This document shows positions 10,658 through 20,631 of a stretch of 64,000 nt of DNA, one piece after another. The DNA is from Amborella trichopoda (taxonomy: Eukaryota; Streptophyta; Magnoliopsida; Amborellales; Amborellaceae). Position 1 is the stretch's first letter, and each line of letters starts with the position of its first letter. Where the stretch lies: NCBI RefSeq assembly GCF_000471905.2, contig NW_006494865.1, positions 982,737-1,046,736 on the forward strand, in the 5' to 3' direction. The notes beneath the pieces were generated by a model. It was not told where the DNA came from and searched no databases. It was given only the letters and a program-made list of their open reading frames with translations. A program made the translations under genes and the position numbers.

Positions 10658-10993
10658 TCACAAAACCTGAGTAAAAGAGTTCCATGAATAAAGAAACCGA
10701 GCACGGTGAAGACTTGGCATCATGAGTAAAATTAAAACAATAAGGGTGGACATGATCAAAAGGTCATGGGTAAAGGAGCCCCAAATGAAGAGGAAGTTGC
10801 CGAAAACCATCTCTATGGCACCACTTCCTAAGTTCAAGTGAAAATCCGCAAAGGACACTTGGATCAATAAATAGGTTGATGCAACGCTCACCTCAACAGG
10901 CAGCTTCAGCCACCATTCAAAGAGAATAATTCCTGGTGTTGCAATATCAAAACGTAAAAACACGAGCTTCAAGGGAAAGATTTTGACAGTCAT
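10658..10993 (-). pseudogene. Conserved minus-strand open frame near the 3' LTR (element I)
   Basis: A 111-residue minus-strand frame contains SFADFHLNLGSGAIEMVF and FLFIWGSFTHDLL. The matching block of element II (16197-16517) reads SFADFHLDMGS and FLFIWGAFTYDLL in the same frame. Related frames lie at 55433-55768 and 63635-63871. I do not recognise a protein family. By eye the two best copies differ about as often at first as at third codon positions, so coding selection is not shown; the block may be conserved only as noncoding DNA. Confidence 0.35.
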
Positions 10994-11084
10994 TCTCTAG
11001 TTACAAAAAGCACTCACAGGACAGAAGATTCACCTAGAAAGAAAGACAAGTCTCATGAAAAAGAGAATTATTCTCAAGCGGTTA

Positions 11085-11475
11085 CAAATACAGTTTAAGA
11101 TGCCAGAGACGCCTCGAGAAGGCTATGTAAGACATGACTTTGAACCTGCTATGTAATGAACTACACAACAGTGGGTAGAGGTGGTTGTCCCTAGAGCTAG
11201 TCATCTCGATAAACTGAGGTACCCTACTCGTCAACGAACAATTGGTGTACGATGCAGATGAGCGCCGACAAAAGGCTCTCCAACAGAAAAAACAAACAAG
11301 AAAGTAATTTCGAAGAACCAAAGATGGCTCGAGAAGGCTAGTCATCCATGAATTTGGACCTGTTATGTAACGAACTACATAGCAGTGGGTAGGGGTGGTT
11401 GTAACCTGAGCTAGTCATCTCGATAAACTGAAGTACCCTACTCTCCAAGTAACAATTAGAGCACAAAGTAGAAAT
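11085..11475. repeat. Direct duplication upstream of LTR B
   Basis: Two copies of a unit of about 150-200 bases lie in tandem (about 11095-11290 and 11325-11475). Each contains GGCTCGAGAAGGCTA-like sequence, GCAGTGGGTAGGGGTGGTTGT and GCTAGTCATCTCGATAAACTG. Element II has a single copy (about 16680-16890). The segment is either the last part of the internal region or the start of U3; I could not decide. Confidence 0.6.
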
Positions 11476-11867
11476 ATGCCAATCAAAGGCTCTTTTGTTG
11501 TCTATCCAAGACAAAGAAACCTAGAACAAATGGGAATAATTCCCTTCGACATGGCACTCAATTGTCAGATGGACCTGATTCTGACTAACGAGGTCCGCAT
11601 AAAATCTTTAGCTTCAGAGTCACAAACAGTCTACACGATGGTGACGTCTTGGAAAAGATCCTTCAGAAAAGTCTCTTCTCCCCCTAAAGTTTCCACAGAC
11701 AGACCCGCGAACAATGCATCCCTACGTCTAAGCATCCTAGTTGCACCATTGCGTGAATCTCCTAGGCCTTCACGTGGTGGCTACGAAGAAAAAAGTAATA
11801 AAGCCGAAGGAAATTTTTCGAATGCTTCCATTCTTGCTTCTCTTGAACCATGAACATTTGGCGGGGC
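11476..11867. other. Sequence upstream of, or at the start of, LTR B
   Basis: The block is shared with element II (about 16990-17335), where both copies contain ATTCCCTTCGACATG and ACGAGGTCCG, and more weakly with the sequence before LTR E (56500-56775). A purine-rich run near 11789-11812 could be a polypurine tract, which would put the LTR start close by, but the LTR start is not settled. The plus-strand open frame here is not supported as a gene. Confidence 0.4.
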
Positions 11868-13177
11868 AAGCTATTTGAACATATTTTTCAGCACCTTGGT
11901 CCCTGATTCGAAATAAACAGGAAGGAGGTTAATAAAGCTTGCAAAATAAGTGGAAATTTCGACAGACTTAGAATTAGTCACAATCTTCGTCATCACTCCA
12001 AAAGGTCACCTACCAATTTTCATCACGATCAGACATGTCTAAGGCAGTGAACATAAGGAAACAATTTTGGAAAAATTGGCCTCTAGCACCCTGAAATAGA
12101 CCCCATAACTAGAACTATACTTTTGGTACATCAAATAACTGTGGGACTACCACCATTAGATCCAAAACGGTCGAAAACCCTTATTGGTGAAGTTTTTATT
12201 TAATCGGGTACTCTAGGACAAAGTTATGGGTATAATACCAAAAAGGGGTAAGTCTCACACTATTCCTGTGTGGCCACCCTACACCAAAACACCATTAAAG
12301 GTGGTTGTTTTACAGCCACAGGCAGTTACTTTTGGGGCCCACTCACTCATTCCGAGTCGAATCGCTCTCAAGTTTTATGAGTGTGTTCGTCTTGTCAAGA
12401 CAAGTGTTTCGATATCTGGTACGCCTCGTGACGATGCCCGAGCAGGGAGAAAAATTAGAGAGAAGTTTATGACCTATAAAGGAAGTTGCAAAAAATTTAG
12501 CAGCAACACGCTTCACTCCAGCAGCCAAATCATGACACTCGCATACCCGATCGGCATGAAACCAATTGCATTATGTGCATAAGGTCCATGGCCATCTCTG
12601 ATCTGAACCCCACGTATAAGGAATATTTGGATTTCAAGCACAAAGGCATCAAAGCTGCTGTAAATTCCAGCCACCGGATCTCAAGATTCCTGCCAAAAAC
12701 TCAAGATGACAAATCTTCATCATAATACGAAATCGAGCTGCATTTATTGGAACGTGATCGTGATGGCATGCTCAGTGAGATTCAACAAAGAAACTGAATA
12801 AAAACATAAAGAATAGAGCACAAAATCGTTCGAAAACATTCAAGATTCATTCAAAATTCAAGTCTCATGATCATGGCTCAAATACATGATTCATGGCTTG
12901 AAGTTGGTATCAAATTGATCGCCATGCCGAGCCCTATAGGAAAATAATAATCTTTTGATCAAATAGGCATCAGAACAAACCCGGGTCAGCCATGAAAGGT
13001 CACGCAAGTTCTCGAGTAGCAGCAGGGACTGTTATGAAATTCCACACATTGTTGGGCAGGGGCAAAACAGTCCTTTTGAACACATTTTTAAAATTTATTT
13101 TAATTCAATTAAGTTGTAATTATCTTCAATTCAGGATAGTTTTTGGGCGGGCGTACACCCATGTTTCACCCCAATTC

Positions 13178-13185
13178 TATATAAA
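13178..13185 (+). promoter_or_regulatory. TATA box of LTR B
   Basis: TATATAAA in the context CCAATTCTATATAAAC is kept in LTR C (18644-18651), with TATATATA in LTRs D and E at the same place. It lies about 85 bases before the purine-rich leader GAGAGAGAGAG and is the likely promoter of the full-length element RNA. Confidence 0.75.
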
Positions 13186-13439
13186 CATGTAAAGTCAAAT
13201 TGCCAAGGGGCTTTTTGGTTCATTCTTCAATCAATCAATGGAGACTTCATTTTTGTTTAGGCTCTTGGATACATCTTTGAGAGAGAGAGAGCGGAGAGAG
13301 AATAAAAGGATCGATACCTTCTATAAGGTAACTTTCTCTCTCCTCTCCTCTTTCTCTCTCTATCTATCTTTTCTTCTCATATTTATCTCTGCATCTTTAT
13401 CTCCTTCTCATTTCTATCTCTCTTTCTGCTCTTCATCTA

Positions 13440-14130
13440 ACAAAGCCGGCAATGACTAGTGCCACCTGTGTTCTTCACCTTCTCTTCTTCTCTGTCTAAT
13501 ACAGTCGGTGAAGCCTAGCACCGACTGCATCTCTCTTCTCTCTCCAGACTAATATAGTTGGTAAAGCCTTACATCAACTACATCTTCTCTCTCCTCTTCC
13601 ATCTAATACGGTCGATGAACCCTAGCACTGACTATATCATCTCGCTCTTTTTTTCTGTCTAATGCAGTCGGTGAAGCCTAGCTTCAACTGCATCTTCTCT
13701 CTCCTCTTATGTCTGACACAATAGATGAAGCCTAGCACCGACTGCATTCTCTTTCTCCTCTCTCTTATGTCTGATACATTCGACACAGCCTAGCACCGAC
13801 TGCATTTTCACTCTCCTCTTCGTCTGACACAGTCTATGAAGCTTAACGTTGACTGCATCTTTTCTTTCTTCTTCTCTGATTGATACAGTCGGTGAAGCCT
13901 AGCATCAACTGCATTTTCTCTCTTCTCTCCATCTGACACAGTCGGCGAAGCTTAGCACCGACTACATCTTCTCTCTCTTATATTTGTTGGTTGATAGTCG
14001 GTGAAACCTATTGTCGACTGTGTTGTCTCTCTCTTCTTTGTCTAAATACAGCCGGCTACGCACAGCTCTGACTGCGTCCTCATCTTCTCCTAATGCAAGC
14101 CGGCAACACCAAGCACCGACTGTGTTTTTC
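13440..14130 (+). repeat. Hairpin tandem repeat in LTR B
   Basis: About twelve units of 50-65 bases contain an inverted repeat. The clearest arms are CAGTCGGTG (13502-13510) and CACCGACTG (13519-13527), a perfect 9-bp stem with an 8-base loop. Units are separated by pyrimidine runs such as CATCTTCTCTCTCCTCTT. LTRs A and C hold other repeat units in this slot. Confidence 0.85.
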
Positions 14131-14934
14131 TCTCTTCCTTATATTCTTCCCTTCCTCCTTCGTTTTTTTGCCCCCTCCTCCTTTCTGTTCTATGCTTCTC
14201 TTACCTTACATCTTATTCTTTTTTTTATGAATTTCATTCGGTTATTCTTTCTTTTGATTAAGAAGGGTTGAGATTAGTCTTTTATAGTGGTCCTGTCGTC
14301 TAGGTGTAATGTTGTTGTGCCAGAACTACTGTGCCGCTTTATTGGCATGATAGAATAACCATTGTGTCTAGCTGGTCAGTATCGGCATTCACGTCTAATA
14401 GTAATTTTGTTGAGCCAGTCAGAGTTACCGAGCCCATTTTACTACCACGTCAGGTCAATTACTCGTTAGTTTAGTCGATGTGCTGATCTCCTTGCCTGGT
14501 CAAATTCTTCTCTCCCCCATCTTCCCTTCTCTCATTTTTTATCTTCTTCTTTTGAATGTGTTCATGCTTGTATACGTTCACAAAAGAGGAAAAGGTGAGT
14601 TCTTTGACCCACTTGTCTTATAATATTTTCCATATGTGTGTGATCGCAGAAAATAGAAGAATACAAGCCAATGGAGGCAATTTTGAACTAGTTTTATTAC
14701 TGGGGGGCTTTCTTCGTGATCTAAGAGGGAGCTCACACAAGCCAGACCGAGTAAGTCTCGAACCCACCTTAAATTCCTCTCTCATCGGTTAGTAATACCT
14801 ACCCTCATTTCTGAACAAGGTTCCTGAGAGAGCGATCTCAAAAACATCCCAGGCCTTCCCTCAGAACTCGAGACGTGTGCTGCCCGATCCAGGATCCGGA
14901 GGGCGAGATCGAGGCACCTGACCTCTTGGTTACC

Positions 14935-15310
14935 ACTATGTGTGTATGGATTTACACCCAAGCCATGACATGTCATCCCCAATAGAGTTAGTAGCTAGCC
15001 ATTGTCCCTCATCCCCAATAGGAACTACACCGTACTGCAGCCCTTTGATCCTCGGTGGAGTTGGGAACATGCTTACCCCTTTAATCCCCTGTCGGTCAGT
15101 CACACACCAAGCCATCCTATCCCCAGGGGTCGGGTTACCTTTCATGAGCCTATTCCCATGAAGTTCCATCTTTCACCTTAGGGAAGTCATACTTGTGCCC
15201 AAATCCCCAATGAAGTCTGCTTCTCCATTTAAACCCATATTGGCCTTAATCATTTTATCCCTAGGGAGTCAGATAGCATTTCAAAGACCTATTCCCCATA
15301 AAATTTCACC
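14935..15310. other. CCCCAGTGAG-type module (element II)
   Basis: It carries several CATCCCCAATAGAGTTAG-like copies (about 14969, 15010) and CCCTAGGGAGTCAGA near 15260. This matches the module of elements I, IV and V. The open frames on both strands are short, overlap each other and are not credible genes. Confidence 0.5.
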
Positions 15311-15339
15311 TACATGGCAACCCACATAATGGTCTGAAC

Positions 15340-15710
15340 TGCATAGCCTTGGTCTAGGTGCGCGACCCTAAATTGCATGGTCCAAACTATATGACCTTAA
15401 ACTATAGCGGATTTCTAGTTGCACGATCATAAACTGCATGGTCCAAGCTGGATGACATTAAACTGCACAACCCAAGTCCAAACTATATGACTCTAAACTA
15501 TAGTGCACGTCCTACCTGTATGACGTTAAAAGACTTAGTACCATGGTTCAAACTATATGACCTTAAACTATAGCGGAAGTTTAGTTGCACGACCTTAAAC
15601 TGCATAGTCCATAACCATGATCTGAGCTATATGACCTTAAACCATAGTGCAAGTCCTGGGCGCATGATGTTAAACTACTTTCGCAGGTCCCAGAGGCATG
15701 ACCTTAAACA
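15340..15710. repeat. GACCTTAAACTG tandem array (element II)
   Basis: About eleven units of 27-40 bases with the core ATGACCTTAAACTATAG or ACGACCTTAAACTGCATAG. It is the same family as the array of element I, with the same alternation of two unit types. Confidence 0.8.
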
Positions 15711-16196
15711 TGTCCTCACACACGCACATGCCCTTTATGTGCATTTTCACGTACGTCTTCCTTAACCAACCTGTTCGTGTGCACGTACCACCTTCATCCT
15801 TCCCCAGTGAGTCCATTCACCTCATCATTTTTCACCATTCCCCAGTGAGTGTCACCCAAGCTCACAAAATGGCGAACCATCCTGCCATCCATACTCGTCG
15901 TCAACTAGTGGGTCACCAATTATTTCACCTTCCATCCATACATCATCCATCTTTCATAGGTAGCCTCACACCATCTCCTCAAATTGAGTCAAAATCACCA
16001 CCATACTCACTTCATGGCCTCCATAGACAATAGACTGCCATCCATCTCCATTATGGTCCAACTATATGACCTTAAACCATAGTGCAAGTCCTGACCACAT
16101 GATATTAAAAGGCTTTGTAAAGCTCCCGAAGGCATGACTTTAAACACTCCTTCAGAAAAAATAACAGGAATGGAGTATACCTGGAAAATGCGAACG
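15711..16196. other. Spacer module and short repeat patch (element II)
   Basis: The spacer matches 10071-10424 in element I. A short patch of GACCTTAAACC units lies at about 16045-16150. No gene is seen. Confidence 0.5.
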
Positions 16197-16517
16197 TCAT
16201 GAGTAAAAATGACGGATGGGCATGGTCATGAAACCGTGAGTAAGAGAGTTCCGTAAGAATAAAAACCTGGGCACGGTGAAAACCCGAAAGGGCATCATGA
16301 GTAAAAATGGAAGAGTAAGGGTGGACATGGCTAAAAGGTCATAGGTAAAAGCGCCCCAAATAAAAAGGAAGTTGGTGAAAAATGTATCTACGGCGTTGCT
16401 TCCCATGTCCAAGTGAAAATCCGCAAACGACACTTCGATCAATAAACATGTCGATGCAGCACTTGCCTCAACAGGCGGCTTTAGTCCACACCCAAAGAGA
16501 AAAATCCCTAGCGTCAT
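16197..16517 (-). pseudogene. Conserved minus-strand open frame near the 3' LTR (element II)
   Basis: The minus-strand frame of 106 residues contains SFADFHLDMGS, FLFIWGAFTYDLL and MSTLTLPFLLMMPF. It corresponds in position and frame to 10658-10993 in element I. The protein is not recognised, and coding function is unproven. Confidence 0.35.
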
Positions 16518-18643
16518 AATACCAGGATCCTAAAAAATACGAGCTTTAAGGAAAAGATTTCGACAGCCTGAGTCCATTCGTAAAAAGGACTCGAAGATCA
16601 GAAACTTCCCAAAAAAGTAAGACAAGTCTCATGAAGAAGAGCACCATTCCTACATGGTCACTAACACACTTCACAATGCTAAAGGTCCCTAAAGAGGGAT
16701 AAGTCAACCATGACTTTGGACCTGTGATACAGCAGTTAGGATTGAATCCTCAAGGGTCGCCTCAGGAAAAGAAGAGAGGTATCTTGATTTTTGAAATTGC
16801 AAAGCAGTGGGCAGGGGTTATACCCAAAGCCGGTCACCTCGATAAACTAAGGTACTTTGCTCGCCAAGGAATATCTAGTGCCCAATAGAGATGACGCCGA
16901 CAGAAGGCCCTTCAATAAACCATCCAAAATAAACAAACAAAATCCTCAAAACATGAACCAACACCAGAGGATATAAACAAACCCAAACCAAATGGCAAAA
17001 ATTCCCTTCGACATGACACTCGACTTCCAAAAGGGCTTGATTCTGACCAACGAGGTCCGTACAAAATCCTCAACTGTTAGAATCACAAATAGTCCACATG
17101 ATGGTGAGGACTTTGATAGGATCCCTCAAAACAATATCTTCTCCCCTAAAGTCTCCATGGATGGACCTGTACATTGCATCCAAATGTCTACGCATCCTAG
17201 ATGCAACAATGTGTGAATCTCCTCAGCGTTCAGGTGGTCTTGTGGCTAGGAAGAAAAAGTAGTAAAGACGAAGGAAATTTTTTGAATGTTGTCCTTCTCC
17301 CTTCTCTCGAAGTACAACATTCGGTGGGGCAAGTTGTTTGAACACATTTTTCAACACCTTGGTCTCTGATGCGGAATAAAGAGGAAGCCGATCAATAATG
17401 CCCGACATATAGTGGAATTCTCGACAGTCTCATAATTGCCTCAGAATAGGTAGAAATCTTTCTAAGAACTTCAAAAGGCTACCTTCCAAGTTTCGTCGTA
17501 ATCAGACATGCCTAAGGAATTGCAGACAAAGAAACAATTTCAAAAAAATCATCCTCTTGCACCCTAAAATGGACCATGTAACTAGAGCTCTATTTTTGGT
17601 GCATCAAATAGCTATGAGACCACTACTATTGGATCCATCACGTTTGAAAATCTATATGGGTCAAGTTTTAACTTAATCGAGCAGTCCAAGATAAAGTTAT
17701 GGGTAAAATACCGAAAAGGGGTAGGCCGCACACTATTTCCGTGTGGCGCCCCTGCATCAAAGCACCATTAAAGTTGATTATTTATGTAGCCTTAGGTAGT
17801 GACTTTTAAGGTCCATATCTCATTCGTCCCAAGTCGGATCGCGCTCAAATCTTGTGAGCATGTTCATCTCGTCAAGACGAGCGTTTCGATATGTGGCACG
17901 CCATGTGATGATACTCGAACAAGGAGAAAAACAAGAGAGAACTTGCTAATCAGTGAAGAAAGTTGAAAAACATTAGCAGCGACATGCTTCGCTCGTGCGA
18001 GTGAATCATGGTGCTCGCACATCAGATTGACATGAGACTAGCTCTATCGTGTGTGTAAGGTCTATGACTATCTTTGGTCTGAACCCCATACATGATGAAC
18101 TGTCAGATTTCACACATTGATCCAATAAAGTGGCCTCAAATTTTGACTCTGAAATTCTACATCCCTGTCAAAATTCTGATGTTACGAAATCTTCGTCTGG
18201 GCACGAAATCGAACTTCGTTTGTTGCCACGTGATCGTGATGGAATTCTTAGTCTAATCCAATGAATAAATCACAACGAAACATCAAAGAACAAACACACT
18301 ATCGATTCAAAATTTTCAGGATTCATCCAAATTTAAAACCGCATGATCGTGGCTTAAAAACATGATTCATGGCTCGAGGTATCAAATCAATTGCCATGTT
18401 GAGCCCTACAAGAAAACAAACATCTTTTGATCAAATGGGCATCAAAGCAACCCCGGATCAGTCATAAAAGATCACGCAAGTTCTTGGGAAACTGTAGGAA
18501 CTGTTTTGGAATTCCCTCTATTGCTGGCAGGGGCAAAACAGTCCTTTTGCAGCCTTTTTTAGAATTTCTTTTAATTTAATTAAATTGTAATTATCATCAA
18601 TTTAGGTAGTTTTTGAACGTACATCCATGTTTGGGCCCAATTC

Positions 18644-18651
18644 TATATAAA
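18644..18651 (+). promoter_or_regulatory. TATA box of LTR C
   Basis: TATATAAA in CCAATTCTATATAAAC, the same sequence context as in LTR B. Confidence 0.75.
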
Positions 18652-19204
18652 CAAGCAAAACCTAATTGTAATGAGACCCCCGATTGATTCTACACTTTGA
18701 TTAATAAAACTTCAATTTTTTCCTTGAGTTTGTGGGTGCATCTTGGAGAGAAAAAGAGCAGACAGAAGAAAAGTACCGATACCTTTCAATAAGGTAATTT
18801 TCCCTCTCCTCCTCTTTTTTCTCTCATCTCTCTTTCTCTCTCTTATTTTCTCTCTTATCTTTATCTGTTTCTCTCTCCTCTTTTCTTTCTCATCTTTATC
18901 TCTCTTTCTCTCCCCTATTTTCTATCTCATCTCTATCTCTCTTTCTCTCTCTATTCTCGTCTTTGTCTTTCTTTCTTGTTTCTTCTCTAATCTTCTTCAT
19001 TCAACTTCCTTCTCTCTTTATCCTTCCTTTATTTTTCCTCTCTTTCCTTTTCTCTCTGTTCTCCCTCTCTTTCTTCTTCCTTTCCAATCATGCAAGGCAG
19101 CATCTATCACCTGACATGATGTCTTTTTGCTTCAAGGACACGAATAATGAGCCAGGCCTTAACCCGAGTGGCGGGCCGGGCTCCTGTGAAAGTCTCCTTG
19201 TCTA

Positions 19205-19700
19205 ATTCTCTATCATGGACGGTGGATGCTCATCGCCATCCATGTTTTCTCTCTCTTCTTTTTCATCTGACATGGACGGCAGAAGCACATCGTTGCCCAT
19301 GTCTTCTCTCTCTTCCTCTTACTCTGAAACGGACGGTGGAAGCACATCGTCGCCCATGTCTTCTCTCTCTTCTTTTTCCTCTGACACGGACGGCAGAAGC
19401 ACATCACTGCCCATGTCTTCTCTCTCTTCTTCTTCCTCTGATATGGACGGCAGAAGCACATCACCGCCCATGTCTTCCCTCTCTTCTTCTTCATCTGATA
19501 TGGATGGCAAAATCTCATCACCGCCTATGTCTTCTCTCTCAGAAGCACATCACTGCCCATGTCTTCTCTCTCTTTTACTTCATCTGACATGGATGACGGA
19601 AGCACATCATCGCCCATGTCTTCTCTCTCTTCTTCTTCCTCTGACACGGACGGTGGAAGCATATCATCATTCATGTTTCTCTCCCTTCTTACCCTTCTGT
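19205..19700 (+). repeat. Hairpin tandem repeat in LTR C
   Basis: About nine units of 57-63 bases contain GACATGGACGGCAGAAGCAC followed by CTGCCCATGTC. The ends pair as GACATGG with CCATGTC and GGCAG with CTGCC, so each unit can fold back on itself. A pyrimidine run with CTTCTTCCTCTG separates the units. Several long open frames cross the array on both strands, including Ser-rich and Lys/Arg-rich repeat peptides. They follow from the unit length being near a multiple of three and are not genes. Confidence 0.85.
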
Positions 19701-20631
19701 CATGGATGGTAGATACTCATCGTTGTCCATGTTCTTTTTTATCTTCTATATCATCGCCGTCTTGGTTCTCCTTTCTTCCTTCTCTCTCTTTTTTTTTCCT
19801 CCGTCTTTCCCTTTTCTCTTTCTCCTCCCTTTGTTCCTCTTCTCTTTCCTTGCTCATCTCTTCTTCTTCTCACATACAGGACATCGATAGTACTGTGTAT
19901 GTCTCTTTCTCTCTCTTCTTCCTTCTTTCTCTCTCGTTTGACTAAGAGAGGCTAAGACAAACATTTCCATGGTAGTCTCATCGTCTAACAGTATTTCCAT
20001 TGAGATGGTCTCAGATATTGTACCCTCCTTACTACCACGATAAGCTGGCCATGGTGCCTGACTGGTCAATGATCGTTCTGGCGTCTATAATCATTACTGT
20101 TGTGCCGGTATAGTTACCGTGCCCGCTTTGCTACCATACCGGGTCAATCACTTGCTTGTCTAGCTGCTACATCAAGTCTAGTCACTTAGTCAAATTCTTA
20201 TCCTCCCCATTCCGCTGCTCTACCCTTTTCTTCTTCTTTTATCTATTCTTTTCTCCTTTCCTCTCTTGGATGTGCATACTTGTGTACATTTGCTCAAAGA
20301 CAAGGTGGGGTCTCTCTTGGCCCACTTGTCCTGTAAAATTAACCATGTATGTGTGATTACAAACACAGGAGAATACAGGCCAAGGGAGGATATTCTGAAC
20401 TAGTTCTATGACTGAGGGGCTTTCTTCGTGATCTAAGAGGGTGCCTTGCGAGCCAGCCTAAGTAAGTCCCGAACCCACTTTAAATTCCTCTCTCATCGGT
20501 TGGTATACCTGCCCTCGCTCCTGAGTGAGGTTTTCGAGAGAGTGATCTGAAAGTCCCAAGTTCTCCTCAAACCCGAGAATTTTATCGCCCGATCATCCAG
20601 ATTCGGACGGTGAGATCGAGGCACTTAACCA

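Larger units (their letters stand above)
1..14924 (+). mobile_element. Ty3/gypsy Tat-lineage element I (LTR A to LTR B), broken
   Basis: This is the first member of the plus-strand chain. It is cut by the window edge, so only the downstream part of its left LTR is visible. Parts in order: partial LTR A; a block with archaeal-like RNase H and integrase; a second block with pol N-terminus, RT, RNase H, archaeal-like RNase H and integrase; a long 3' region carrying an antisense transcription unit and several tandem repeats; then LTR B. The Tat placement rests on the dual RNase H, on integrase resembling Tat elements, and on the antisense unit between integrase and the 3' LTR, a trait known from this lineage. 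LTRs A and B differ at about 15 percent of sites by eye over their last 600 bases, so the element is old. Its coding parts are heavily broken. Confidence 0.75.
11868..14924 (+). repeat. LTR B
   Basis: The minimum extent is set by shared sequence with LTRs C, D and E, from the block TTTGAACATATTTTTCAGCACC to the terminal block GAGGCACCTGACC. It contains a TATA box (13178-13185), a transcribed leader with a GGTAACT site, a pyrimidine tract, hairpin tandem repeats (13440-14130) and the GGTTGAGATTAG block. By eye it differs from LTR A by about 15 percent and from LTR C by about 20 percent. The left end is uncertain. Confidence 0.65.
14925..17334 (+). mobile_element. Element II internal remnant (LTR B to LTR C): 3' region only
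   Basis: The segment begins with CTTGGTTACCAC, perhaps a degraded primer-binding region, and passes at once into the CCCCAGTGAG module. The rest of the 3' module order follows: GACCTTAAACTG array, spacer, short repeat patch, conserved minus-strand frame, and the block with CAGTGGGCAGGGGTTATACCC (about 16803). No gag, pol or antisense unit is present. It is a fossil that shares its LTRs with its neighbours. Confidence 0.65.
17335..20631 (+). repeat. LTR C
   Basis: It runs from the block TTTGAACACATTTTTCAACACC to the terminal block GAGATCGAGGCACTTAACCA. It contains a TATA box at 18644-18651, a leader with AAGGTAATT (18791-18799), a pyrimidine tract to about 19080, a hairpin repeat at 19205-19700 and the later LTR blocks. 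It is the same subfamily as A and B but the most diverged of the three. The left end is uncertain. Confidence 0.65.

Noticed and set aside
11789-11812. Purine-rich run as the polypurine tract that fixes the start of LTR B
   Set aside because: The run is not kept next to a TG in LTRs C, D and E, so I left the LTR start open.
14936-15169. Overlapping frames on both strands in the CCCCAGTGAG module of element II
   Set aside because: They are not retained in the matching modules of elements I, IV and V.
19213-19521. Minus-strand frame with Lys/Arg-rich repeats (CFCRPYQRKKKREKTWA) and the overlapping plus-strand Ser-rich frames
   Set aside because: They lie entirely inside the LTR C hairpin tandem repeat, whose unit length is near a multiple of three. 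All frames stay open for that reason, on both strands.
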